NCBI GenBank assembly: GCA_914767885.1
Contig: CAJZBQ010000017.1
Location: 558,001 to 622,000 of the forward strand
DNA length: 64,000 nucleotides
Direction: 5' to 3'
DNA from: Blepharisma stoltei
Taxonomy: Eukaryota > Ciliophora > Heterotrichea > Heterotrichida > Blepharismidae
The position numbers were made by a program, and so were the translations under genes. The notes under the pieces were generated by a model that worked only from the letters and a program-made list of their open reading frames with translations, was not told the origin of the DNA and did not search any database. Below, one piece after another: positions 46,891-58,301 of the stretch (positions are counted from its first letter, which is position 1; every line of letters starts with the position of its first letter).

Positions 46891-48026
46891 AAATTTTCCT
46901 AGTCAAATGCCAATTGGACTTCAAATAGTAGCAGAGTACTATTTTCAGCTTCATCGGGACGGGTCCTACCTGCTCCATCGGGAGTGTGTCTCAGAGTCAT
47001 CTTCCATTGACGTCACATTTTATTTTCTCTGAGAGAATAAAGGATTTCTTAAAAATGAGATAGCAAAATCTATTATAATAAGTTAAGATCCGTTCGGGCT
47101 CAAAAATATTTGGCTTAAATTTCTGATGCCTAAGGGCATGACAAAACTCCTGAAAATTAAGCAAAATTATTAAATAATGAAGCGCATTTCAGCCCACTCG
47201 TGAATATAGGTAAATACTCTGAAAATTATAATAAGCATATCCAGCATTATAATTTGATTCAAGATTAGCTTTTTGTGTATATTATTTATATTAGAACAAT
47301 TATTATTTTCCATTTATAGCAAAATATACATTTGAATGAGCAATTGTCAAAGTAGTTTGAATATATTGGTAAAAGATGCGAAGCTCTTTCTAACTTACCA
47401 AATAATTTTATAATAGTTCTCAAGCCCCAAATATTGATAACTAAACTTTTGTTTTTAATAATAATTGTATCGATAATATATATAGTGGGTTTCAAAAGAT
47501 GGGTAAATACATTAATTTATAACCCTGCTTTATAAGAAAGATTAGTAAAAGTTACAAAATTTAAAAATAAGCTTATGAATTTAGCGCTTAATATGCTGAA
47601 TTATTATTTAAAAGCAAACAATCTAAACAGTCATATTCATTCTAATGTGATAACTTATTATTAAATTATTTCAAATTTATTTTTAAAAAAAATCAATGCT
47701 GTTTTCAGGAGTAAGAAATATATTTTTTATAATTTATTAAAACATATTGTTCTCTCACTTAATTATAAAAACAGGACTTCCTTTATTTTTTTTAATAAAA
47801 TTCCTTTAATACTGATGAGAAAAATTTATCTATACCTAGAGCTTTTTTCCTCTGAATGCATCCTATACTTTCCCTTCAGCTCTTGAATTTATTTAGCCAC
47901 ATTTTAATGACCTATCAACTTCCTGAGCCTAAAATAAGTCTAGAGTTGTTGGAAAGTAGAGATGAAATTTGAGAAAAGCAAGCTTAAATTATAAAGCTGC
48001 CATAAATAATAATTAAAAATTTGATA
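46891..48026. other. Long AT-rich intergenic region upstream of PAS copy E
   Basis: A short GC-richer patch at about 46925-47030 may be a retroposon scrap. The rest shows no convincing gene, RNA or repeat end. The copy E promoter should lie near its right edge. Confidence 0.4.
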
Positions 48027-51000
48027 ATGTCATCAGATTTTGAAGTAGGGGATAAAGAAAGCAATGATTTCCGTAGTTTTATTGCTGAATCTTTTTTTTC
48101 AAACAAATTGAAAGAGTATGTCTATGGCTTTTTTGGGCATCTGTTTAAGGAAAAATACAGCCACAATACTAAATTTAGGATGCAGGTATTTTATGAAATT
48201 TTGATAAATTTTATTATAGTTTTACAGCTTTCTCCACTTGCCTGATATCCAGAAATGAAAGCAACAGGGTGGGATTCTTATGTTTGATTTTGGCAAGACA
48301 TATCCTATATAAGTTACGACGGTATTTGTGCATACTACTCTATTATGAATTTTTGCTTTTACGGCACCGTCATACAGATTGGTGCTTGTTTTGGATCATT
48401 TGCAATTTTTTGGCTTTATATTTACTTTGATAAAAAAATTCCAAAATTTATATCAATTTTGCCTAAAAAAATTGCAATGCTTATGACATCAATTTGCATT
48501 ATCCCAAGCACTATGATATTAATTCTAGTGATAAAATATTCGTTAATTAATCGAGCTACAATAGAAGAATACAATAATTCGCTTTCTTCTGATAATTATC
48601 TGTGGCATCCAAGTCTCAGAAGCCGAAGGACTGTTCAGATCAAAGCTATCGGCACAGCGTAAAAGAGCCCCAAAGCAGGGACGTATGCTCATGTGGGTTA
48701 ATGTGGTACTGGACGCTAAACTTTATAAATCTAAGCTAAATTTTCTGATACTTATAATTTTGGCACTTATGGAGTAATTTTCGGAATAATTTGTTTATCA
48801 GCATTAATTTTTGTAAATATTTTTTGTGAAGCTTTTACCTGTGATATGAAGCATTCTCACTCAAAAACTAATATAAAAGCTAGGGCATGTGCAGATTTTG
48901 ACTTACAGAGAAGATGGTTTTATGTAATTTCATGTGTTTTAAATGTATTTTTAGGGACTGATAATGCAGTTTTATTCCAATGCATAAGCTTTTTATATTC
49001 ATTTTATTTATATATTCACTGTATATGAGATGTGCAATATTTTAATCCTATAGAAAACGCAATTCAAGCTTCCAAAATGGGGTCAATTTCAGCACTTTAC
49101 TTTACTTTTTTGTTTGGGCAGCTGCTAAATGATGCACTAGTAATAATAATTTTTACTTTATTTTTGCAGCCAATGGTCATTTTTATGACTATTTGGATAG
49201 TCTATAAAGGCCACAAAAACCTAGAAAAATCGATCCACAGCCCAAAAGACCAATTCCAGTTCGAGCGAAAATTCCGACATTTATTGACTGATGAAAACCT
49301 TTCAGACAAAGAAGAAGTTATAAATGTCTTCAAAAAATACTGAAAACAAACTTTATTTCATAAGGACAAACTTTTCGTGATCTGGGAGTTTAATTTTTGC
49401 TTTTTTATTATGAAAGACGAAAAACTTGCCAGAATAAAAATTTCGAAAATTGCGAGTGCGAAATCTACATTTGAAGGAGACGCCCAAGAGTGGAGACTGT
49501 TTGATTGACTAATAAGAAAGCAGCACTCAGTATTTCCTGATACAAGCTATTTGGAGTTTTTAAAAGAATTCAGCAGAGTAAAAAGCCAAGATGAAGAGCT
49601 CTGCTTTATACTGACTGAACTGCATGCAGAATTTTCTTCTAGAACCCCAAGAATCCAAAAACTTGTGAATTTAGTGAACAGGTCTGCAAATCATATAAGT
49701 TTTGTGGATACTGGGTATAAATCTCTAATAGAAAAGCACAAAAATATAGAAGCCTTAGAAATGTATGCTGGCTTCCTTGAAAATATCATTAATAATCACG
49801 ATGAAGCTAATATGGCAATGAAGAAGAAAAATGGAATTAATTTTTATAACCATAACAGCGGCAATAATAGTCTGGAGAACTATGGGAAAGAACTCGCAAC
49901 AATTCTTGTGTCTTGCGCTGATGATTCTTTTGGGACTATTGTCTATCTCAATGAAAAAGCCTCACAGCTGCTGAAGGCTCCTATAGGGAGTATTCATGGC
50001 TCATCTATTTTGAACTACATTCCTCAGCCTTATGACGCTTTGCATGAAAATCTGATACGAAATTTTATATTTGAATGCAACTCTACAGAAATTATCCCTC
50101 ACAGGCAGCTTTTTTTTCAAAATCATGCTGGGTTTTTGGTAGAGACTCATTTTCTAATAAAATTAACTGCCTTTCATAACTGCGCTTATTTTTTGATTTC
50201 TTTTCAGCCAAGAGACATTTCGAGAGAACTAGCTATATTAAGTGAAGGGGGTATAGTTATTGCTCATACAGAAGCTTAAACTTAAACCGAATTAAGATTA
50301 TCAAAGAAGCTCTTTATAGGCCTGTCGAGCGGATTATTCACCTCCATATCGCTCTGCCGCTTGTTTGTCAATCAAAGCTTGCACTCGCTATTCTTGAGTC
50401 AGAGGCTTGAGTCACCATGCCATACGTTTATGGGGTTTGGCTTTAGAAAATTCGAAAAGTAAATGTTCTAGTCACTTATATTTCAAAATGGAGATCATAG
50501 CCCAGGACATAATGCCTGGTATCGCGCTGGAAACGTTCCCGATTGACCAGGAGTAACTCCACTCACTCCACCAAGCCAAGTAAAACCTGGCCGGATACAT
50601 ATTACAAACGCTAGATCCTTCTAAAGCGTCTGGGCTACCCCAAATACAGGTGTTAAGAGGATTGGTTGGCTCGCTATGCCATTTTAATGCATATGCTTAT
50701 ACAGAAGCATTTCCTTATTATATAGGTATTGAAGAAAAAAGTGTAAAAAATAAAAAATTAGTAGACATAGTCCCTGTTTTAGATACAGACCATATGAAAG
50801 AGCTTGAACCTTGGTTGCTTCCTTTTAATAACACTGAGCTTATGATCGTCCTGATGAGAAAACAAATAAAAACCAAAACAATTCGTTTATTAGCAGTAAT
50901 TCATGATGATGCAGGGATAAAAAATTGAAAAGAAGGGAACCCTCATGGTCAAATCGATTTTTTGTCCTCATTAAACCTTGTAGATCAATATGATAATGAT

Positions 51001-52305
51001 ACTGATGAATCCCCAGTGATTACTAAGCCAGTTTTAACAGTCAAATTTCAACAGATAAATTATTCATTATCAACAAAGACTTTTGATGCAATAGAAAACG
51101 AAACAAGCACTCACTTTGATAATTTAGGAGACAAAGAAAAAGCTGACCAAGAAAAACTCTCTGACAACAACTCACAATCTGCTTCAACTAAAACCATAAA
51201 TCCTACAGTCGCGAATTATTCAAAAAAACTATTTTTGGAGTCTAACTCCCCCCCCCTCCGTGAGTGAACAAAACCATTAGAAAAATCGCCATTTTTTGCC
51301 CAAAAACCCACCCTCCGTGAGTGAACAAAATTTTTTTAATACAAAAAATTTTTTATGGAAAAAAAATTTGATATATAAATGATAATTAGTATAATAAATC
51401 TAGAGCTAATTCTATTTAAATTTTTAAACGAATTGCTTTTTAAAACATAAATTTTATAAATTAAATTAGTATTTGCTTTCCAATTTTTGTGAATTAGGAT
51501 TTTTTTAAATTTCGAAAAAAATATTTTTTATATAAAATTTATATATAAATTTTTTTAAAAAAAAAAATTAACCCCCCTCCGTGAGTGAACAAAATTTTTT
51601 TTGTTCGCTCACGGAGGGGGGGGGAGTAAGAAGAAAATAAGAGCTCTACAAATTATTTTATTTGTGGTGGTAAGAAATAAGCAGATGTTTTCTGTGATAA
51701 TAACAGTGGCAGCTATTTTAGGCTATATGAAATCTGATGTCTTGTACACTACTAGGCTGAAAGGGCTTATTCGATTTAGCCAGGTTTTATATGATATAAG
51801 CTCATTTGCTGACTTCCGTCTTTAAATTCGAACAGAAAATCCTGTTCCAATTTAAATGTTAACTTTTGTTAATTTTCTCATTAAAATTACTTTGAATTTT
51901 AATTTATATTTACGAAAAAAATTAATTGATTTAATTTTAAAACTTCATCGTAAAATTTTCCTATTAAAAATAAATTTATTCAATTTAAATCAAGGCTAAA
52001 CTATCAAAAAATGCAAAATACCAATGTTTTGCTCCAATTTAAAAGGGGGGAGTGAGGTTGCTAGATCCATAAGCCAAGATGCTCTTAATAATGATATAAA
52101 TAGTGAAGACATAAACAGCTTGCAAAAACTTATAGAAAATATCACAGCAATTCAGGATGAGTATTTTAATGATTTTAAAAACTGGAAGCATTATCCAAAT
52201 GCAAAAAAGCCAATTTGCCTATTATTCCTCTGTGGTATTTTGATGGAGAATCTCCAAAGATGGAGCATAGAAATTTTTATAACTTGATTTCTGATTTTAT
52301 TCTAA
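48027..52305 (+). CDS. PAS/TmcB-like sensor, copy E, 5' part (gene split by an inversion)
   Basis: Starts MSSDFEVGDKESNDF at the ATG at 48027. It encodes the N-terminal membrane block, the TmcB-like linker, the PAS domain (FGTIVYLNEKASQLL, HNCAYFLISF), the 15-nt intron at 51670-51684 and the first extracytoplasmic loop. It then stops dead at the MITE-A beginning at 52306, after FYNLISDFIL. The missing part is found on the minus strand at 58302-59821 and joins in frame. Insertions at 48600-48755, 50276-50708, 51246-51629 and 51813-52055 rejoin cleanly. One base appears missing in an A-run near 52206 (aligned to copy A), probably a homopolymer error. Confidence 0.82.
48600..48755 (+). mobile_element. 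Short 5'-truncated retroposon in PAS copy E
   Basis: Bounded by TTCTGATAATTAT and TTCTGATACTTAT (48587-48599 and 48743-48755). The 3' end GGACGCTAAACTTTATAAATC matches the retroposon 3' consensus (read to 48733). Removal joins SSDNY to NFGTYGV in frame. Confidence 0.75.
50276..50708 (-). mobile_element. Retroposon in PAS copy E
   Basis: Bounded by GCTCATACAGAAGC and GCTTATACAGAAGC (50262-50275 and 50695-50708). It reads on the minus strand (5' end near GCATTAAAATGGCATAG). Removal joins IAHTEA to FPYYIGIEEK in frame. Confidence 0.78.
51246..51626. mobile_element. Intact MITE-A IES (381 bp) in PAS copy E
   Basis: Flanked by TAA (51243-51245 and 51627-51629). Full family layout with the hairpin end at the right. 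Removal joins LFLES to KKKIRALQIILFV in frame, 40 bp before a 15-nt intron. Confidence 0.92.
51813..52052. mobile_element. MITE-B IES with TGA boundaries in PAS copy E
   Basis: Flanked by TGA (51810-51812 and 52053-52055). Ends are CTTCCGTCTTTAAATTCG and CCAATTTAAAAGGGGGGAG. Removal joins ISSFA to EVARSISQDA in frame. A second clear case of non-TA boundaries. Confidence 0.85.
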
Positions 52306-52694
52306 CTCCCCCCCCCCCTCCGTGAGCGAACAAAACCATTAGAAAAATCGCCATTTTTTGACCAAAACCCACCCTCCGTGAGTGAACAAAAATTTTTTTA
52401 ATAGAAAAAATTTTTAATGGAAAAAAATTTGGATATATAAGTGATAATTAGTATAATGAAATCTAGAGCTAATTCTGTTTAATTTTAAACAAATTGCGTT
52501 TTAAAACATAAATTTTGCAAATTAAATTAATATTTGCTTCCCAATTTTTGCAAATTAGGATTTTTTTAAATTTCGAAAAAAATATTTTTTTATAAAATTT
52601 ATATATATAATTTTTTTAAAAAAAAAAAATTTAACCCCCCTCCGTGAGCGAACAAAATTTTTTTGTTCGCTCACGGAGGGGGGGGGGGGGGGAG
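52306..52694. mobile_element. MITE-A at the left breakpoint of the inversion
   Basis: Intact 389-bp copy with its hairpin end at the right, flanked by TAA on both sides (52303-52305 and 52695-52697). The left flank is PAS copy E coding sequence, the right flank is LINE coding sequence. Confidence 0.93.
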
Positions 52695-53293
52695 TAAGAG
52701 AAGCCAGGAAGACAAAGTGGAAAGCATTGAAGACGAAGGAAAGTCCCAGAAGGAAGTCACTAATGAAAGTCTGGAGGGTCCAGGTGAAGGAATTCAAACG
52801 TGAGGTGGAGCGCCAGAAGAAACTCAGATGGCAGGAAAGGAAGGCTGAGCAAGCAGCAATGGACATGAAGAGCTGCTGGAGCTCCATGCAAAAACTCAAG
52901 CGTTCAATGAGAGCGAAGCCGCCAAGATTCTCGAGACTTGAAACAGAAGCCTTGGTTAGCTGGTGGGAAGCACAGTACTCCTCCGATGATTCGGGTCCCC
53001 TCCCTTCACTTAGAGAATGAAATCCACCCGAACGAGCTGAAGTAGAGACAGCCATCAAAAGCTTAGGGAATGGCAAAGCAATAGGAAATGACGGAGTGCC
53101 GGCTGAGCTGATCAAGTATGGTGGAGAGGCAGTAATAGATTTTGCTACCCTCCTCATACAGAAGATCTGGCTAGCTGGTGCTCTGCCAGATGGCATGAAA
53201 AGCGCATGCGTTGTCCTCATCCCCAAGAAGCCTGGGTCTAAGCAACCCGAAGACATGAGGCCAATCACAATTCTCAACTCTCTTTATATTTGA
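52695..53293 (+). mobile_element. LINE retrotransposon fragment: linker and start of reverse transcriptase
   Basis: An open frame (TGA at 53018-53020 = Trp) from the TAA flank: basic linker REARKTKWKALK, then a helical Lys-rich region, then AIKSLGNGKAIGNDGVPAEL and MRPITILNSLY. These are the first conserved blocks of a non-LTR reverse transcriptase (the KAPG.DGI and YRPISLLN-like motifs). It is truncated after the first RT block, so the YADD catalytic region is absent. Its missing upstream part is at 60214-60510, on the other side of the inversion. Confidence 0.88.
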
Positions 53294-53559
53294 TAAAATT
53301 ATAATATCCTGTTACAGCATCATTCTTAAAGGATAGCAATTTAAAGGCCTCTTTTTATATCGCATTACTGTCAAATGTACAATTTTTTTAAGTCTATGAT
53401 GTAACTCAGCGTTATAAAAGAATAAAATGCTGATATTAATTGCGCAAAATTATTAAATACTAAAAGTAAATCATATTATTATCATCATATATACCATTAA
53501 GCCATAATTATAAAAAAATTGCATATGCATTAATATTGCGGAGATAGCCAAATTTCCTT

Positions 53560-53960
53560 GTGTGCAATTTTCTTATAGGGAGCATCTGGCTGGAAATAAA
53601 GCTGAGAAACAGGGTAACGGAACTTTGATGTATATATCAGGCATGTGCTTTCTCTTACCTCATGGAGCTAATCCCTATGGGTTTTACCGCAATTTTTCGA
53701 AATGCATAGTATCGAAAAACCTGGAGAGCAGAACTATCTAGACTACTCAAGGTCCTATTAGGCTGGATGAGCCTAAGAGATGCTGTCAGTTGTTTTCAAG
53801 GGAATCAGTTCTAAGGACTCTGGTGTTAGAAAATCTCGCCCATTGTGAAAAACTCTCTTGTGACAGAGGAAGGGTGCCAATAAAATCCCTCTAAGATGAT
53901 GTTAGCATTTAGGGTGCAAATCCCCAACGTGTTGATGGCAAACGTCGATTACTAATCTAA
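53560..53960 (+). mobile_element. Retroposon with TAATC tail
   Basis: A GC-richer segment ending GATTACTAATCTAATCTAAT. Parts (GAGAAACAGG) resemble the element in copy C at 31497-31890, and GGAGCTAATCCCTATGGG parallels GGAGCTAGTCCCTGGGG in the RRP36 insertion. No target duplication was identified. Confidence 0.55.
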
Positions 53961-54559
53961 TCTAATAATAAATTTGGTTTTATAATTAAATTAAAGAGTA
54001 AGGCATGATTAAGAAAATTTTCCAAAGAGAAATGAAAGTAAAGTGCTGAAATTGACGCCATTTTCAAAGCTTGAATTGCGTTTTTAATATGGTTGAAATA
54101 TTTAATATATCAAATACAATAAATATAAAGGTAAATGCTTAAATAAAACTGATATATTGGAACAAATTCACGTTATCACTCCCTAAAAGCACATTTAAAA
54201 TGCGTATACTGTATAAAATTATGTTCTCTGTAAATCAAAATTGCGTATCAGGTATTTTCTGCCAAAGTTTTTCTTCTGATTGTTTAGCCGAATGTTCTTC
54301 TTTTGAGACACTTACTAGCAAAATAAAAATTTCGACAAAAAAGTCGACAAAAATTTAAAGCCCTGACTATCAACTTGATTGGCGAGTAAAAATCTTTATG
54401 CTAAAATTATATATAAAAACAATTTAAAAAATCAAGAATAGTAATTATTTGAAACTAAAAATAATAATGCTATGAGTTTATGCTGTAAAAGATAAAATGC
54501 AATATCTTATCTTAAACTTTTACTATAGTCGTGCCAATAGTTCTCTCTTTTATATAAAA

Positions 54560-54850
54560 CTCTTTAAAAAGCCACCAAACTCCTCCTAAATTCTACATCA
54601 CAAATTCCACCAGAGCTCTATATGCATCTGCATCACATTGAGAAATGTTGTTTTCAAATTCATCACCTACTTGCTCATACAAGACTGCTATCAAAAGTCA
54701 ACAATTTCTCTGCAGATTCATTAGGTTTCCAATTTCAATTGCCCCCGAAATTAAACAAAAACCCAATGCACAATTTCTATTCAAATTTCAAGGTAGCTGA
54801 GCTTTTCCTATTTCATTTTCTTCATAGTCATGTATTTCATACCGCTAAGG
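54560..54850 (-). other. Possible coding remnant, unidentified
   Basis: The minus strand reads RYEIHDYEENEIGKAQLPW, then a hydrophobic stretch (ALGFCLISGAIEIGN) and ends EFVM plus TAG, with TGA=Trp. Stops lie just upstream and the retroposon at 54875 intervenes, so the start is not visible. It does not resemble the PAS family. It may be a fragment of another gene or chance. Confidence 0.25.
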
Positions 54851-54874
54851 ATCATTTTTAACGCCCTCCAATTC

Positions 54875-55425
54875 TATTCTATTAAATTTTATACGCTTAA
54901 CGTCCCTTACGGGGTGCCCATCCCAGAGTTTCCGCCTGCCTATGGCGCATCGGGCCCACCGACCTCTGGGTCGATCAGCTTTGTTTCGCCAAGGTGCACC
55001 TAGTCGCAGGTGTTGCCGACTTCGACGGCTCATGGTTGAGCTACTTCGCTTTAGGGCATTGGTTGCCATTCCGAAAATCCATAAAAAATGGATTTTCTGG
55101 TAGGCTTTCGGCAAAAAGGAAAACACGAAGCCTGGGACGTAACGCCCAGTTTCACGCTAGGGAGTTGCCCGATTGGTCCTAAACGGACTCTGCTGAGCTT
55201 CCCCTTTCCAACTCGCGTGCCTCCTTCCCCATGAGGAAAAAACATCCCTGAAAATAGCCTTGGGCTAGGCTCTGAGCTCCACCAGAATTGCTTACCTAGC
55301 ATTGCTGTCCCTTTCTGAAATGCAAAACCTTGCCGGATATAATTAAAATATGAGTCGAGGCTGCATGGCCGGGAGGCCATGCCCAGACGAAGACGCCATA
55401 TTTTAATTATAACGCCTTCCAATTC
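54875..55425 (-). mobile_element. Retroposon, reverse copy of the one in WDR11-like gene
   Basis: Bounded by AACGCCCTCCAATTC and AACGCCTTCCAATTC (54860-54874 and 55411-55425). On the minus strand it begins TTATAATTAAAATATGGCGTC (split after GG) and ends with the GGGACGTTAAGCG 3' end, like 7899-8451. Confidence 0.82.
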
Positions 55426-55839
55426 AAATGTGGATCCTTAATACAAAATATTCTCATGATAATCCTTGCATTGGCTCGAAAAACTATTAGATGCTAAAGA
55501 TTATTAAAAATAAAATATAAAAAACTAGAGATCTTATGAGCCAAAACATGAATTGCATATATTAAAAAAACTGATAAAGGGTAAACTAATAGGAATATTT
55601 TAATGCTTTTCTTGCTAGCAGATGAGTAAGTATTACTATTAATCAAATCTGCGCAAGACCTGGCTTTTATATTTCGTTTTGAGCGAGAGTGCTTCATATC
55701 GCAACTAAAAAATTCACAAAAATATTTACAAAAATCAATGCTTGTAAACAAATTATCTTCCATAAATTATAAGTTTCAGAATAAAGTGAATCACCATATT
55801 ATTCTATTGTGGCTCTTTTAAATACGGAATATTTTATCA

Positions 55840-58064
55840 CTAGGGCCAGTCCTGTAAAGCTGCTTCTTCTTGTCTGAGATTCTTAAACGCTCTACCTCGG
55901 TTGCAGAAATGCAAAGGATTTTTAGGTTCACGATTTATCATCTCATCATAGCATTGTATTGCTTCTTGATATCTTTCTAAAACGCAAAGAGTTCTGGCTT
56001 TATCATTATAATACTCGATCTTATATGGATTGCTTTTGATTGCTTCGTTATAGCTTTCTACTGTTTCTAGATATCTTCCTAATTCATTTAAAGCTTGCCC
56101 TTTCTTATAGTAAAAATCAGCTTTTCCTGGGTTCAGTTTTATTGCTTCGTCATAGCATTCGAGTGCTTCTAGATATCTTCCTAAACCATAAAAAGCTTTA
56201 CCTTTATTAAAATAAAATTTAACGTTGTTTGACTCGAGTTTGATTGCTTTGTCATAACATTTGATTGCCTCTAGGTGTCATTTTAAATTATTAAAAAATT
56301 TGGCTTTAGTACTGTATAAGAAAAAGTCGTTTGGATTGCATTTGATTTCTTCGTCCAATAGTTGTATTCCTTCTAGATTTTCTCCTAAAGTGCATAGATC
56401 AGTATCTTTTAAATTGCATTTATCTAGATAATAAGGATCAAGCTTAAAATTCGGGTCATTGCGTTTTTTTGCTTCAATCTTTTCACCTACTCTTCTAACT
56501 CCCCCCTCCTGACAAAACAAAACTATTGGAAAAATCCCTATTTTTTCCCCTGTTGGGCAAAAAATTTTAATGAAAAAAATTGATTAATATAGTGAAATCT
56601 CTAGCTAATTCTGTTTAATTTTAAACAAATTGCGTTTTAAAGCATAAATTTTACAAATTAAATTAATATTTGTTTTCCAATTTTTGCGAATTGGGATTTT
56701 TAATCTTCGAAATAATTTTTGTATCCTTTGAAAAAAAAAATTACCCTCGAACAGAATTTTTACAGAGAGGATAGAGTAAGTGAGAAACAATCATGATAGT
56801 AAGCAGCCTCAATGATGATTTTTTGATCCAAATTTAAATAAAAATATTCTTCAACCGAATTCAAAACAGTTGAGATCCATATTCCTCCTTTATTATATGA
56901 GTAATAAATTTGATAAGGATCGTATTTGGTTTTAAATTTTCCTATCTGTCTCCAATTCAAGTAGCTTCCAATTTCGCTTTCATAGATTGATCCAGGGTAT
57001 TCAATCAAGTATAGTCTCTCTGCATTTATCAGGATCTTTCCTTTATACCCAAACTCATAAGGAATAACTGAGAAAGAGTCAATATCAATTGAGTATTGCC
57101 AAATATTTCTATTTTCATACCCAGAAATCAAAATACTCTCATTGAATATTATAAAATTTTCCCCTAGATAGCCCTGCAAGGCTGTGGATTCTAGGCGGAA
57201 TTTTTCAGTTGGTCCAACTAGCTCAGTACGTTGGTAGGATTGTTCCGCCAACCAAAGGACCCTGCCTAGAATCCACAGCCCTTACAGGGCTATCTAGGGA
57301 AACCTCTATACACTACTGCACCCATAAATCGGTTGTGACATTGGAGTTAATTGAATTCATTGATTTTGATCCAAATCGAATTTGCTAGATAGAGTTAAAC
57401 AATCAGACCAGCCTTTTCCTCCAAAACAATAAATGCTGTTATTGAGATAGATGCATGATGAGGCCACGCAAGGAGTTCCAGATGGCAGCTCTTCGACTCC
57501 ACCATTCCCATCAATTAACACTGTAATTCCAGAAATTAAAAAATTGCCAAAGCCGAATATCTTGCCATTTGGAAGCTGAGTTATGCAAGTGCCTCTGTCT
57601 AGTTTTGCTGAAGTCTGCAAGGTCTTGACTTCTTGGGTTTCAGTTTCAGTGTTAAAAATTTTCAAAGCAGCTCCGTCATCTTGATCTATAATGCTATAAA
57701 GAGATGTCTTTTGCTGATAAGCATTAAGATAATCTTGGTAAGCTTGCATTAGAGGTGGATCATTAAGACTAGAATTGGTCTGAATTGCTGAGCAAGCTGT
57801 CCTGAAATCTTTTTCTAATTCTGGATTGTTTGGTCTACTCAAAATCTCAGCTGTGTTTTTTCTTAAGGTGTCTATAGCATGTAAAGCGGTTTCTGTTTCT
57901 TTGGGCTTGCTGACGAGATCATTAGGAACACTGCTTATTTGAGAGCTTATATCATTTTCTGGGGGGTTTTCTATTGGCTTGCTTTCTTTTTCAGGCTCTT
58001 TTAAATTCTCACTGTTCTCTTTTGTTATCAGAGAAATCGAATCCTTATCGTTTGCTGACTCCAT
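55840..58064 (-). CDS. Kelch-like/TPR repeat protein, interrupted by two IESs
   Basis: Starts MESANDKDSISLITK at 58064. Residues 1-90 are acidic and disordered. A Kelch-type beta-propeller region follows (NNSIYCFGGKGWSD, IFNESILISGYEN). The C-terminus holds about five tetratricopeptide repeats (AIKCYDKAIKL, ALECYDEAIKLNPGKADFYYKKGQAL, split by position here). IESs lie at 57152-57310 and 56499-56779; removal gives about 590 residues in one frame. In-frame TGA is Trp. It is probably a scaffold. The stop at 55840-55842 directly overlaps pseudogene F, so its native 3' end could have been altered. Confidence 0.75.
56499..56779. mobile_element. Decayed MITE-A IES in the Kelch/TPR gene
   Basis: Flanked by TAA (56496-56498 and 56777-56779). 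The left end is CTCCCCCCTCCTGACAAAAC and the MITE-A core is recognisable; the right terminus is heavily altered. Removal joins HDCFSL to RRVGEKIEAK in frame. Confidence 0.78.
57152..57310. mobile_element. Palindromic IES PAL-1 in the Kelch/TPR gene
   Basis: Arms of about 45 bp (TTTCCCTAGATAGCCCTG onward) are inverted copies around a centre with AGTACGTTGG. Bounded by TA (57150-57151 and 57309-57310). Removal joins GCSSV to IFNESILISGY in frame. Same family as 9996-10126. Confidence 0.87.
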
Positions 58065-58301
58065 TTAATGGCCAGATTTAATTAGATGAAATAGTAATAG
58101 CACTGTAATTTCGTAAATCTTTTATAAATTAATGTTTTTAGATTTATCGCCCACTTATTTCCTATGTTTTACAAATTTACAACATAATGATCATATTTAT
58201 TGTGCTATTTCTATCATGTATTCAAATAAAATAAAAAATCCCAATAGCTTCACAATTGACTATTTCTTATAATAATCCCTAACTACATTAATCTAATTAT
58301 A

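Larger units (their letters stand above)
53975..55835 (-). pseudogene. PAS-family pseudogene F (N-terminal membrane block), interrupted
   Basis: On the minus strand: LVIKYSVFKRATIE then a TAA where other copies have E (about 55845-55800), and SCDMKHSRSKRNIKARSCAD (about 55700-55640). After a gap of 1.5 kb holding a retroposon, YFNHIKNAIQALKMASISALYF follows (about 54100-53995). Closest to copy E. Internal stops and missing segments mark it as a pseudogene. Its 5' edge abuts the 3' end of the Kelch/TPR gene. Confidence 0.65.

Noticed and set aside
52555-53277. Long minus-strand frame of 240 codons
   Set aside because: It is antisense to the LINE reverse-transcriptase fragment and runs through MITE-A hairpin sequence; the plus strand carries the recognisable motifs.
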